Shown: positions 1 through 7,076 of the stretch, in pieces
Layout of the letters: each line of letters opens with the position of its first letter
How positions within the stretch are numbered: the first letter of the stretch is position 1
Source of the DNA: Alphaproteobacteria bacterium
Lineage (GTDB): Bacteria; Pseudomonadota; Alphaproteobacteria; Rhodospirillales; Rhodospirillaceae
Reading direction: 5' to 3'
Assembly (NCBI GenBank): GCA_003250275.1
Contig: QKGW01000042.1
Location: 1 to 10,175 of the forward strand
Length of the DNA: 10,175 bases
Made by a program: the position numbers and the translations under genes
Notes under the pieces: generated by a model
The model's database searches: none
What the model saw: the letters and a program-made list of their open reading frames with translations, nothing else
Told to the model about the DNA's origin: nothing

Positions 1-321
1 GAGGCGGGTGTTGGCGGCGAGCTCGCGGGCGTAAACCTTGGGGTTCTGCGCCGAGCGGCCGAGCAGCGCGTCGCGCGCGCGGTCCTTCTCCGAGCCTTCC
101 TGCGGGCGCACCGCGCCGGGCTGCGGCGGGCGCAGCGCGAAATCGGGCGGAACCGACAGCGGCGCGCGCTGAAGGACGGTGAACTCGTCCGGCGATTCGC
201 GGTTGAAGCCGAGCTGCTGCTTGATGTCGCCGCAGGCGCTGAGCGCCGCGCCCGCGAGCAGCACGAGCCCGACGCGCACGGCGACGGAACGGGAACGGTT
301 ATGCGGCACGGTTCTGGTCAT
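1..321 (-). CDS. DUF3035 (BamF-like) outer-membrane lipoprotein, N-terminal part, truncated by window edge
   Basis: The first 107 codons are visible, starting at the ATG complementary to 319-321; the rest lies beyond position 1. The N-terminus is a lipoprotein signal: a basic stretch (residues 1-16), a hydrophobic core (about 17-27) and a lipobox L-S-A-C with the lipidated Cys at residue 30. The mature part carries SPDEF, then RAPLSVPPDF and LRPP, the signature I associate with the alphaproteobacterial DUF3035 family. As I recall, that family is linked to BamF, an accessory lipoprotein of the outer-membrane protein assembly machine. The start lies 12 nt after the lspA stop, so the two genes are probably co-transcribed, and LspA is the enzyme that would cleave this precursor. 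The family call comes from remembered motifs, and the BamF role is inference. The C-terminus cannot be judged. Confidence 0.8.
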   Translation of the reverse strand, partial: MTRTVPHNRSRSVAVRVGLVLLAGAALSACGDIKQQLGFNRESPDEFTVLQRAPLSVPPDFALRPPQPGAVRPQEGSEKDRARDALLGRSAQNPKVYARELAANTRL

Positions 322-333
322 GGTGGCGGCATC

Positions 334-792
334 TTACCTTGATTGGGGGCGGGAGAACAAGGCATCGAGCATCAGCAGCAGTGCGCCGATGGTAATTGCG
401 GAATCGGCGACGTTGAAGGCCGGCCAGTGCCAGTCGCCCCAATGCACGTCGAGGAAGTCGACGACCGCGCCGTAGCGCACGCGGTCGACGAGGTTGCCCA
501 CCGCGCCGCCGATCACCAGGCCGATCGCGGTGCGGGTGAGGGGATGGGTCGCGGTCTTGAGCCACCACAGCAGCGCCGCGACCAGCACCACCGCCACGGC
601 GGAGAGCAGCAGCGGCGCGTTGGCGTGCCCGGCGAACAGCGAGAAGCTCACGCCGCGGTTCATCGCCAGCACGATGTTGAACACCGGCAGCACCTCGATC
701 GCCCGCGGCGGCGCCATCAGGTCGAGGATCGCCGCCTTGCTGATCTGGTCGAGGACCAGCACGGCGGCGGCGATGAGGAGGCCGCGGCGCAT
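334..792 (-). CDS. lspA: lipoprotein signal peptidase (signal peptidase II)
   Basis: A 152-aa inner-membrane aspartyl protease that cleaves the signal peptide from prolipoproteins just before the lipidated cysteine. Length is usual for the family. Conserved blocks are present in order: DQIS near residues 15-18 in the first membrane helix, the periplasmic NRGVSF (45-50), GNLVDR (99-104), VVDFLD (110-115) and FNVADS (126-131). By alignment to the crystallised Pseudomonas enzyme, the catalytic Asp pair is D112 and D130; both are intact. Hydrophobic segments fit the four-helix fold. The ATG begins 2 nt after the ileS stop codon, implying translational coupling in a ribF-ileS-lspA transcript. An open frame continues upstream inside ileS, but it has no lspA-like sequence, so this ATG is preferred. 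Confidence 0.96.
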   Translation of the reverse strand: MRRGLLIAAAVLVLDQISKAAILDLMAPPRAIEVLPVFNIVLAMNRGVSFSLFAGHANAPLLLSAVAVVLVAALLWWLKTATHPLTRTAIGLVIGGAVGNLVDRVRYGAVVDFLDVHWGDWHWPAFNVADSAITIGALLLMLDALFSRPQSR

Positions 793-794
793 GA

Positions 795-3620
795 TCAGGC
801 GGTCGCCTGCCAGGCGTCGATCGCATCCGAGCAGCGGCCGCACACGCCCTCGTGGGCGTGGCTGCCGACGTCGGGCAGCACCTTCCAGCAGCGCTGGCAC
901 TTCTCGCCCGAGGCGGGCACCGGCACCACCGCGACGCCCGGCACTTCGTCGAGGACGAAGGCGTCGGCGGGGGCGGGGTCGGTGGAGAGCACCAGGTCCG
1001 AGGTGATGCAGAGATCGGCCATCGGGAGATCGGCGCAGAGCGCCGCGATCTCGGGGGTGACGTGCACCACCGGCGCGGCCTGCAGCGACGAACCGATGCG
1101 CTTCGCCGCGCGTTCCTTTTCGAGGGCTCCGGTGATCACGCGGCGCACGTCGCGCACCTGCTCCCAGCGCGCCGCGAGGGCGTCGTCGCGCCACGCGGCG
1201 GGAATCGCCGGGAACTGCTGCTCGTGCACCGAGGCGTCGGTCTCGGGATGGCGGGCCATCCACGCTTCCTCGGCGGTGAAGCAGACGAACGGCGCGAGCC
1301 ACGCGACCAGGGTCTCGAACACGGTGTCGAGCACGGTGCGCGCGGCGCGGCGGCGGACGCTGTCCTTCGGGTCGCAGTAGAGCACGTCCTTGCGGATGTC
1401 GAAGTAGAACGCCGAGAGGTCGATGGCGCAGAAGTTGTGGACCTCCTGGAACAGCTCATGGAACGCGAAGGTCTCGTTGCAGCATTCGCGCATCGCCGCG
1501 TCGAGTTCGGCGAGGCGGTGCAGCACCCAGCGTTCGAGTTCCGGCATCTCCGCGACCGGCAGCTTCTCCTCCGCCGAGAACCCCGAGAGGTTGCCGAGGA
1601 GGTAGCGCAGGGTGTTGCGCAGGCGGCGGTAGACGTCGGTGGTGCGGGTGAGGATCTCCTTGCCGATGCGCAGATCCTCGGTGTAGTCGGAGCCGATCAC
1701 CCAGAGGCGGAGGATATCCGCGCCCATCTGGTTGGTGACGTCCTGCGGCGCAACGACGTTGCCGAGCGACTTCGACATCTTGCGGCCCTGCTCGTCGAGG
1801 ACGAAGCCGTGGGTCAGCACCGAGTCGTAGGGCGCGCGGCCGCGCGTGCCGCAGCTCTCCAGCAGCGAGCTCTGGAACCAGCCGCGATGCTGGTCCGAGC
1901 CTTCGAGGTAGAGCGCGGCGGGCCAGGTGAGGTCGTTGCGGTCTTCGAGCACGAAGGCGTGGGTGCAGCCCGAATCGAACCACACGTCGAGAATGTCGGT
2001 GACCTTGTCGTAGTTCGCGGCGTCGTGCTCGGGCGCGAGGAAGCGCTCGGACGGGGCGGTGAACCACACGTCCGCGCCTTCTTCCTTCACCGCGGCGACG
2101 ATCCGATCCATCACCTTGGCGTCGCGCAGCGGCTCGCCGGTGCGCTTGTCGACGAACACCGCGATCGGCACGCCCCAGGCGCGCTGGCGCGAGACGCACC
2201 AGTCCGGCCGGCCCTCGACCATCGCGCGGATGCGGTTGCGCCCCTGCGCCGGCACCCAGCGGGTGTCGTCGATCGCCTTGAGCGCCTTGGCGCGCAGGTC
2301 GTTCGTCTCCATCGAGATGAACCACTGCGGCGTGTTGCGGAAGATCAGCGGCGCCTTCGAGCGCCACGAGTGCGGGTAGCTGTGCACCAGCTTGCCGGTG
2401 GCGAGCAGCGCGTCCGCCTGGGTCATCGCCTTGATGATCTCGGGCGCGACCTTGAACACGTGCTTGCCCGCGAACATCGGCACGTGCGGCAGGTAGGTGC
2501 CGTCGTCGCCGACCGTGTCGGGCACCGCGATGCCGTTGGCGACGCCGAGCTTCCAGTCGTCCTCGCCGTGGCCCGGCGCGATGTGGACGAAGCCGGTGCC
2601 GGCGTCGGTGGTGACGAAATCGCCGGCGAGCAGCGGCACGTCGAAATCGTAGCCCTGGCCGCGCCACGGATGGCGGCAGATCGTGCCCTTGAGGTCGGCG
2701 CCGGGGATTTCGGCGACCACCTCGTAGTCGGTGATCTTCGCCTCGGCGGCGAGCGCTCCGACGAGTTCCTTGAGCGCGACGATGCGCTCGCCCGGGCGGG
2801 CGAGGCTCATCCCGTCGGCGGCCTTGACCTCGATCACGCAGTAGGTGAAATCGGCGCCGTAGCCGATCGCGCGGTTGCCCGGCATCGTCCACGGCGTGGT
2901 CGTCCAGATCACCACCGAAGCATCTTCGAGCGCGGCGACCTCGGTCGCGACCACTGGGAAGCGTACCCAGATCATCGTCGAGGTGTGGTCGTGGTATTCG
3001 ACCTCGGCCTCGGCGAGCGCGGTCTTTTCGACCACCGACCAGAGCACCGGCTTCGCGCCCTTGTAGAGCCCGCCGTTGAGGAGGAAGCGGCCGAGCTCGG
3101 CGACGATGCGCGCCTCGGCGGCGTAGGTCATCGTGGTGTAGGGGTTGGCCCAGTCGCCGCCGACGCCGAGACGCTTGAACTCCTCGCGCTGCACGTCGAT
3201 CCAGTGCGCGGCGAAGTCGCGGCATTCCTTGCGGAACTCGACCACCGGCACGGCGTCCTTGTCCTTGCCCGCGGCGCGGTACTTCTCCTCGATCTTCCAT
3301 TCGATCGGCAGACCGTGGCAGTCCCAGCCCGGCACGTAACGGGCGTCCTTGCCCATCATCTGCTGGCTCTTGACGATCACGTCCTTGAGAATCTTGTTGA
3401 GCGCGTGGCCGATGTGGAGGTTGCCGTTCGCGTAGGGCGGGCCGTCGTGGAGAATGAACGGCTCGCGCTCCGCCCCCGCCTTGCGCAGGCGGCCTTCGAG
3501 GTCGATGGCGGCCCAGCGCTCGAGGAGCTTCGGTTCGAGGTTGGGCAGGCCCGCCTTCATTCCGAATCCGGTGGTGGGCAGGAAAACGGTCGATTTGGTG
3601 TCGACGGACATTTCGGTCAT
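795..3620 (-). CDS. ileS: isoleucine--tRNA ligase
   Basis: A 941-aa class I aminoacyl-tRNA synthetase that charges tRNA-Ile in the cytoplasm. The HIGH signature is at residues 69-72, after PPYANGNL. PGWDCHGLPIE (97-107) is typical of the Ile/Val/Leu group. The CP1 editing domain shows TTPWTMPGN (241-249) and HIAPGHGEDD (346-355), with the editing-site Asp. WCVSRQR lies at 474-480 and KMSKS at 614-618. The C-terminal zinc finger is intact, with Cys 908, 911, 927 and 930 as two CxxC pairs. Length and domain order match bacterial IleS of the shorter, mupirocin-sensitive type; that subtype call is inference. The start at 3620 is preceded by a purine-rich GAAGAG at suitable spacing. A second in-frame ATG three codons on is a weaker alternative. 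It starts 12 nt after ribF ends. Confidence 0.97.
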   Translation of the reverse strand: MTEMSVDTKSTVFLPTTGFGMKAGLPNLEPKLLERWAAIDLEGRLRKAGAEREPFILHDGPPYANGNLHIGHALNKILKDVIVKSQQMMGKDARYVPGWDCHGLPIEWKIEEKYRAAGKDKDAVPVVEFRKECRDFAAHWIDVQREEFKRLGVGGDWANPYTTMTYAAEARIVAELGRFLLNGGLYKGAKPVLWSVVEKTALAEAEVEYHDHTSTMIWVRFPVVATEVAALEDASVVIWTTTPWTMPGNRAIGYGADFTYCVIEVKAADGMSLARPGERIVALKELVGALAAEAKITDYEVVAEIPGADLKGTICRHPWRGQGYDFDVPLLAGDFVTTDAGTGFVHIAPGHGEDDWKLGVANGIAVPDTVGDDGTYLPHVPMFAGKHVFKVAPEIIKAMTQADALLATGKLVHSYPHSWRSKAPLIFRNTPQWFISMETNDLRAKALKAIDDTRWVPAQGRNRIRAMVEGRPDWCVSRQRAWGVPIAVFVDKRTGEPLRDAKVMDRIVAAVKEEGADVWFTAPSERFLAPEHDAANYDKVTDILDVWFDSGCTHAFVLEDRNDLTWPAALYLEGSDQHRGWFQSSLLESCGTRGRAPYDSVLTHGFVLDEQGRKMSKSLGNVVAPQDVTNQMGADILRLWVIGSDYTEDLRIGKEILTRTTDVYRRLRNTLRYLLGNLSGFSAEEKLPVAEMPELERWVLHRLAELDAAMRECCNETFAFHELFQEVHNFCAIDLSAFYFDIRKDVLYCDPKDSVRRRAARTVLDTVFETLVAWLAPFVCFTAEEAWMARHPETDASVHEQQFPAIPAAWRDDALAARWEQVRDVRRVITGALEKERAAKRIGSSLQAAPVVHVTPEIAALCADLPMADLCITSDLVLSTDPAPADAFVLDEVPGVAVVPVPASGEKCQRCWKVLPDVGSHAHEGVCGRCSDAIDAWQATA

Positions 3621-3632
3621 ACGCTCTTCGTT

Positions 3633-4571
3633 TCAGGCGGTTTCTTGCAGGTACCGGCGCGCGGCCTCGGCGTCGTCGACGATCTGACGCTTGAGCGCGT
3701 CGGCGCCGTCGAACTTCCGCTCGTCGCGCAGAAACCGCGCGAAGGCCACATGGAGGCGGCGATCATAAAGACTTTCGGCGAAATCGAACAGATGCACTTC
3801 CAGCACCGTGCCCTTGCCGTCGAAGGTCGGGCGGCGGCCGCAGTTGGCGACGCCGTGATAGATGGTGGAGCCGTCGTCGATCCGCACCTTCACCGCGTAG
3901 ACGCCGGGGCGCGGCCGCAGGGTGTCGGTGAGGGCGACGTTGGCGGTGGGGAAGCCGATCGTGCGGCCGCGCGCGGCGCCGTGCTCGACCGGTCCCTCGA
4001 TCTCCCAGGTCCGCCCGAGGATCGCCGTGGCGTCGCCCATCCGGCCCTCGCGGATCGCGTCGCGCGCCGCGGTGGAGGAGAGGATCACCCCCGAGCGCGC
4101 GGTGATCGCGGCGAGCTCGGTGACGCCGAAGCCCATCGCCGCGCCGGCGCGGCGGAGCGAATCCGTGGTGCCGGTGCGCCCCTTGCCGAAGGCGTAGTCG
4201 TGGCCGACGACGATGTGGTGGACGTCGAGGGTGCGGATCAGGGTGTTGTGGATGAACTCGTCCGCGGTGGTCTGCGCGTAGGCGAGGTCGAAGCCCTGGT
4301 TGTAGAGGAAGTCGACGCCGATCTCGGCGAGCAGGCGCGCCTTGACCCGGAACGGGGTGAGGCGGAACGGTGCGATCTCGGGCTGAAAGACGCTGCGCGG
4401 GTGGGGCTCGAAGGTGAGCACCCCCATCGGCCGGTCCTCGGCCTCGGCAAGCGCGCGCGCGGTCGCGAGCACCGCCCGGTGCCCACGGTGGACGCCGTCG
4501 AAATTGCCGATCGCCACCACGCCCTGGCGCAGGTGCGCCGGAACCTCGTCGGTGTGCCGCAGGATCATCAT
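3633..4571 (-). CDS. ribF: bifunctional riboflavin kinase / FAD synthetase
   Basis: A 312-aa enzyme that phosphorylates riboflavin to FMN and adenylylates FMN to FAD. The N-terminal nucleotidyltransferase domain has GNFDGVHRGH (22-31), TFEPHP (53-58), GHDYAFGKGRTG (123-134) and the SST loop near 165-167, here followed by AAR where many homologues have xIR. The C-terminal kinase domain has GFPTAN (206-211), GVANCGRRPTF (240-250) and EVHLFDF (258-264), containing the likely catalytic Glu. The open frame runs upstream to about 4823, but that part does not resemble RibF. I chose the ATG at 4571, which puts about 20 residues before GNFDG, as is usual; an AGGAG lies 13 nt upstream, a long spacing. 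An adjacent second ATG at 4568 is also possible. It is the first gene of the minus-strand cluster. Confidence 0.95.
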   Translation of the reverse strand: MMILRHTDEVPAHLRQGVVAIGNFDGVHRGHRAVLATARALAEAEDRPMGVLTFEPHPRSVFQPEIAPFRLTPFRVKARLLAEIGVDFLYNQGFDLAYAQTTADEFIHNTLIRTLDVHHIVVGHDYAFGKGRTGTTDSLRRAGAAMGFGVTELAAITARSGVILSSTAARDAIREGRMGDATAILGRTWEIEGPVEHGAARGRTIGFPTANVALTDTLRPRPGVYAVKVRIDDGSTIYHGVANCGRRPTFDGKGTVLEVHLFDFAESLYDRRLHVAFARFLRDERKFDGADALKRQIVDDAEAARRYLQETA

Positions 4572-4692
4572 GGCGGCGGGTTCGCTCCTGATTGTCTTCG
4601 CGTAGCCGGATAGGGGTATGCGATCGCGCGCGGCGGCGCAACCACGATCATGGCCGGGGCATCGCCGACGCGGCGGCGGCGCTGCCGCGAAT

Positions 4693-4750
4693 CCTCCCCG
4701 AGCGGGGAGGCTGGCGGTTTGCCGCAAGTCGTTTCGCTCCCCCGAGGGGG
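4693..4750. repeat. cluster of GC-rich palindromes (REP-like)
   Basis: Three hairpins stand side by side. The first has perfect 7-bp arms, CCTCCCC (4693-4699) and GGGGAGG (4704-4710), around the loop GAGC. The second is GCGG/CCGC (4714-4725). The third is CCCC/GGGG (4739-4750) around CGAG. The first and third share the pattern CTCCCC-GAG-GGGG, and the G-rich arm of the first can also pair with CTCCCC at 4737-4742. This layout resembles dispersed intergenic palindromes in GC-rich alphaproteobacteria, but only one copy is visible here, so dispersal is not shown. Confidence 0.4.
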
Positions 4751-4921
4751 TGCCCGGAAGGGTTTCCTGCAAATCTCGGTAAAGCCCCGGCAAGCCTCGG
4801 ATTCGCAACGATTGCGCGGGCAAAGGTTACGAAATTTGGTCAGTCCCGCTGCCCCATCCTTACGGATAAAATTGCTAAGCGCCCCGTTTCATGGTAGACG
4901 CCTGCCTCGAATTGAAAAGCG

Positions 4922-4950
4922 CGAGGCGGCTCCTGGGGAGGAACGCCTCG
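4922..4950. promoter_or_regulatory. two-part RNA hairpin in the mmd leader
   Basis: CGAGGCG (4922-4928) pairs perfectly with CGCCTCG (4944-4950), and an inner CTCC/GGAG stem (4930-4933 with 4937-4940) closes the loop. The left arm can instead pair with GCCTCG at 4904-4909, so two mutually exclusive folds are possible. The structure is symmetric enough to form on either strand. Function is unknown. Confidence 0.4.
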
Positions 4951-5255
4951 TGCCAAGCAGCAGGGGCTGGCTCGACAATGCCTGTGACCATCGGGTGCGT
5001 CGGGGCTCCGCTTATGGGGGCCTCCATCAGCGAGGCCGTGCACCGGATGGGGGTCCGGAGCGCGGCGACGCCAGTCGTGTCGCCGATTTCGGCCGCGATG
5101 GGAGCCGTCCCTGCCTCCTTTTCCGTCGTGTTTTCCCATTTCTTCACCGCGATCCGCCGGTCCTATTTTCGGGCCGATTTCTCATCGGTCGCGGTTTCCC
5201 GTGAATACAGCCGTTTTGCGGAATGCGCCGCGCCGCGAACGGTTCGATCTGCACG

Positions 5256-5305
5256 AAACGCAGGTCGCCAAACCCGCCGCTCTTGGCGGGACCGGTGCGT
5301 TTTTT
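5256..5305 (+). terminator. intrinsic-terminator-like hairpin upstream of mmdA
   Basis: On the plus strand CCCGCC (5273-5278) pairs with GGCGGG (5285-5290). GGT/ACC (5263-5265 with 5291-5293) and AAACGCA/TGCGTTT (5256-5262 with 5296-5302) extend the stem with small bulges. Six T residues follow at 5300-5305. It lies about 130 nt before the mmdA start with no plus-strand gene upstream. It would therefore end either a leader transcript (attenuation) or a small RNA. The internal bulges lower certainty about efficiency. Confidence 0.55.
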
Positions 5306-5435
5306 CTTTGCGAGAGCAAGGGGATGCGCGCGAGACGGTGCATGAATCCCTGGTGTCACACGAGACTGGTTCGTGGCAAAGAACAATGATACATATGCCG
5401 CCCCAGTCTTGAAATTATCGGAAATCGGTAAGCCA

Positions 5436-6989
5436 ATGGCGATAGCAAAAGAAGTCCTCGAAGAACTTGAGAAGCGCCGTGCTACGGCGCTCGCTGGCGG
5501 CGGCCTCGACAAGGCCGAAAAGCGCCACCAAAAGGGTCAGCTGACCGCCCGCGAGCGGTTGGACCTGCTGTTCATGCCGGAGACCTTCCAGGAGTTCGGC
5601 CTGCTGGTGCGTCACAACACCCGCGGTTTCGGCATGGATGACAAGGACATTCCGTGCGACGGTGTGATCACCGGCGTCGGTTACTGCGGCGGCAAGCCGG
5701 TCGCGGCGTACTCGCAGGACTTCACCGTGTCCGGCGGCTCGCTCGGCTCGATGCACGCCCGCAAGATCTCGCAGCTGCAGGACTTCGCGGTGAAGTCGGG
5801 TATGCCGATCATCGGCATCAACGACTCCGGCGGGGCGCGCATTCAGGAAGCCACCAACTCCCTGAACGGCTACGGCGACGTGTTCTACCGCAACGTTCTC
5901 GCCTCGGGCGTGGTGCCGCAGATCGCGGTCATCGCCGGTCCGTGCGCGGGCGGTGCGGCGTACTCGCCGGCCCTCATGGACTTCCTGATCATGACCCGCA
6001 ACACCGCGAACATGTTCATTTGCGGTCCGGACGTGATCAAGGCCGTCACCGGCCAGGTCTGCACCATGGCGGAAATCGGCTCGGCCCAGGCGAACGCCTC
6101 GGTCTCCGGTAACGTCCACTTCATCGCGGAAGACGATCGCGACGCGATCGCCATCACGCAGAAGATCCTGTCGTTCCTGCCTTCCAACAACATGGAAGAG
6201 CCGCCGCACCATCTGACCGACGAGCTGGTCCTGGCCGACGATCCGGAGATGAACAACCTCATCCCCGAGACCAACAAGGCCCCGATGGACGTGCGCCCGA
6301 TCATCGCGCGCCTCGTCGACGGTGGCGACTTCCTGGAAGTTCACAAGGAATTCGCCAAGAACATGATCGTTGGCTGGGCCCGCATCGGCGGCGTCGTGGT
6401 CGGCATCATTGCGAACCAGCCGGCGTTCAAGGCGGGCTGCATCGATATCGATGCGTCCGACAAGGGCTCGCGCTTCATTCGCTTCTGCAACGCGTTCAAC
6501 ATCCCGCTGGTGAACCTTGTTGACACCCCCGGCTATCTCCCGGGCGTGCAGCAGGAGCGCGGCGGCATCATCCGTCACGGCGCGAAGCTCCTCTTCGCGT
6601 ACTCGGCTTCGACCGTGCCGAAGGTTACGCTGGTCATGCGTAAGTCCTACGGCGGCGCTTACCTCGCGATGTGCCCGGGTTCGCTCGGCGCGGACGTGGT
6701 GTTCGCCTGGCCGACCGCCGAAATCGCGGTGATGGGTGCCGACGGCGCGGTGAACGTGCTCTACGGCAAGGAGATCAAGGAAGCCAAGGATCCGGCGAAG
6801 GCTCGTGCCGAGAAGGTCGCCGAGTACTCCAAGGAGTTCCAGAACCCCTACCAGGCTGCTGGCAAGGTTCAGATCACCGACGTCATCAATCCGGCGCGTT
6901 CGCGCGCTGCTCTGGCTTTGGCGCTGCGGACCCTGCTCTCGAAGCGGGAAACCCGTCCGCCGAAGAAGCACGGCAACATTCCGTTGTAA
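5436..6989 (+). CDS. mmdA: methylmalonyl-CoA decarboxylase alpha subunit (carboxyltransferase)
   Basis: A 517-aa crotonase-fold carboxyltransferase of the MmdA/PccB/12S type. In the family it moves the carboxyl group of (S)-methylmalonyl-CoA to biotin on MmdC. The N half shows KGQLTARERLDLLF (33-46), SGGARIQE (131-138) and the oxyanion-hole stretch AGGAAYSPA (171-179). The C half shows VDTPGYLPG (362-370) and the carboxybiotin-side SYGGAYLAM (404-412), ending in PPKKHGNIPL, as in methylmalonyl-CoA-acting relatives I recall. Glutaconyl-CoA decarboxylase alpha chains are longer, near 590 aa. The ATG at 5436 is chosen because it gives the usual N-terminus. The frame reaches an upstream GTG at 5373, but those 21 codons are AT-rich and use rare codons unlike the gene. 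No strong ribosome site precedes either start. Gene order mmdA-D-C-B matches known Na+ decarboxylase operons. Propionyl-CoA carboxylase beta is the main alternative, disfavoured by the neighbours. Confidence 0.9.
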   Translation: MAIAKEVLEELEKRRATALAGGGLDKAEKRHQKGQLTARERLDLLFMPETFQEFGLLVRHNTRGFGMDDKDIPCDGVITGVGYCGGKPVAAYSQDFTVSGGSLGSMHARKISQLQDFAVKSGMPIIGINDSGGARIQEATNSLNGYGDVFYRNVLASGVVPQIAVIAGPCAGGAAYSPALMDFLIMTRNTANMFICGPDVIKAVTGQVCTMAEIGSAQANASVSGNVHFIAEDDRDAIAITQKILSFLPSNNMEEPPHHLTDELVLADDPEMNNLIPETNKAPMDVRPIIARLVDGGDFLEVHKEFAKNMIVGWARIGGVVVGIIANQPAFKAGCIDIDASDKGSRFIRFCNAFNIPLVNLVDTPGYLPGVQQERGGIIRHGAKLLFAYSASTVPKVTLVMRKSYGGAYLAMCPGSLGADVVFAWPTAEIAVMGADGAVNVLYGKEIKEAKDPAKARAEKVAEYSKEFQNPYQAAGKVQITDVINPARSRAALALALRTLLSKRETRPPKKHGNIPL

Positions 6990-7007
6990 GGATCGGGCAA
7001 CCGGTTC

Positions 7008-7041
7008 GCCGGGAGGGGGGATGCGGATCCCGCCTCCCGGC
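7008..7041 (+). promoter_or_regulatory. strong intercistronic hairpin between mmdA and mmdD
   Basis: GCCGGGAGG (7008-7016) pairs perfectly with CCTCCCGGC (7033-7041). After a single G-G mismatch, GGGAT (7018-7022) pairs with ATCCC (7027-7031) around the loop GCGG. No T-run follows, so it is not a standard terminator. Its place just after the mmdA stop suggests protection of the mmdA message end or partial downstream attenuation; that role is inference. Confidence 0.65.
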
Positions 7042-7076
7042 ATCTGCCGGAAGCCTTCTTGGAGACAGAAAAGAGC

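Larger units (their letters stand above)
4572..5435. other. long divergent intergenic region, no credible protein gene
   Basis: This 864-nt stretch separates ribF (minus) from mmdA (plus), so it must hold promoters for both directions. The open frames here match no family I know and run across hairpins or into mmdA. From left to right I see: palindromic GC hairpins at 4693-4750; an AT-richer patch around 4820-4920, the most promoter-like part, without a clear -35/-10 pair; a hairpin at 4922-4950; CCGGA/TCCGG at 5043-5058; GGCGAC/GTCGCC at 5064-5084; GCCG/CGGC at 5082-5093; CCGAT/ATCGG around 5174-5188; a terminator-like structure at 5256-5305; a GAGA-loop hairpin at 5306-5321; and CACGA/TCGTG at 5359-5375. 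No tRNA, tmRNA, RNase P RNA or cobalamin-riboswitch signature was found. Confidence 0.7.

Noticed and set aside
852..4613. Very long plus-strand open frame (over 1200 codons) across ileS and ribF
   Set aside because: It is antisense to two certain genes, low in complexity (Arg, Gly, Ala, His, Val, Glu), and matches no family. Lack of stops is a by-product of G/C-biased codons on the other strand.
4939..4956. Sigma-54-like TGGCACG on the minus strand
   Set aside because: The -24 half looks good but the -12 GC is missing at the required spacing, and it lies about 380 nt from ribF.
5371..5390. Sigma-54-like TGGCA before mmdA on the plus strand
   Set aside because: Twelve bases on there is TG rather than GC, so the -12 element fails.
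4891..5412. Plus-strand open frame of 173 codons in the mmdA leader
   Set aside because: No recognisable domain; it runs through the terminator-like hairpin, and its codon use does not resemble neighbouring genes.
5373..5435. Upstream GTG start extending mmdA by 21 residues
   Set aside because: These codons are AT-rich and rare for this genome (ACA, TAT, TTA), the family normally starts near the 5436 Met, and no good ribosome site precedes the GTG.
4890..5435. Known RNA classes in the mmdA leader (tRNA, tmRNA, RNase P RNA, SRP RNA, cobalamin riboswitch)
   Set aside because: A GGTTCGATC near 5240 resembles a tRNA T-loop but its flanks do not pair. None of the diagnostic core sequences of the other classes is present.
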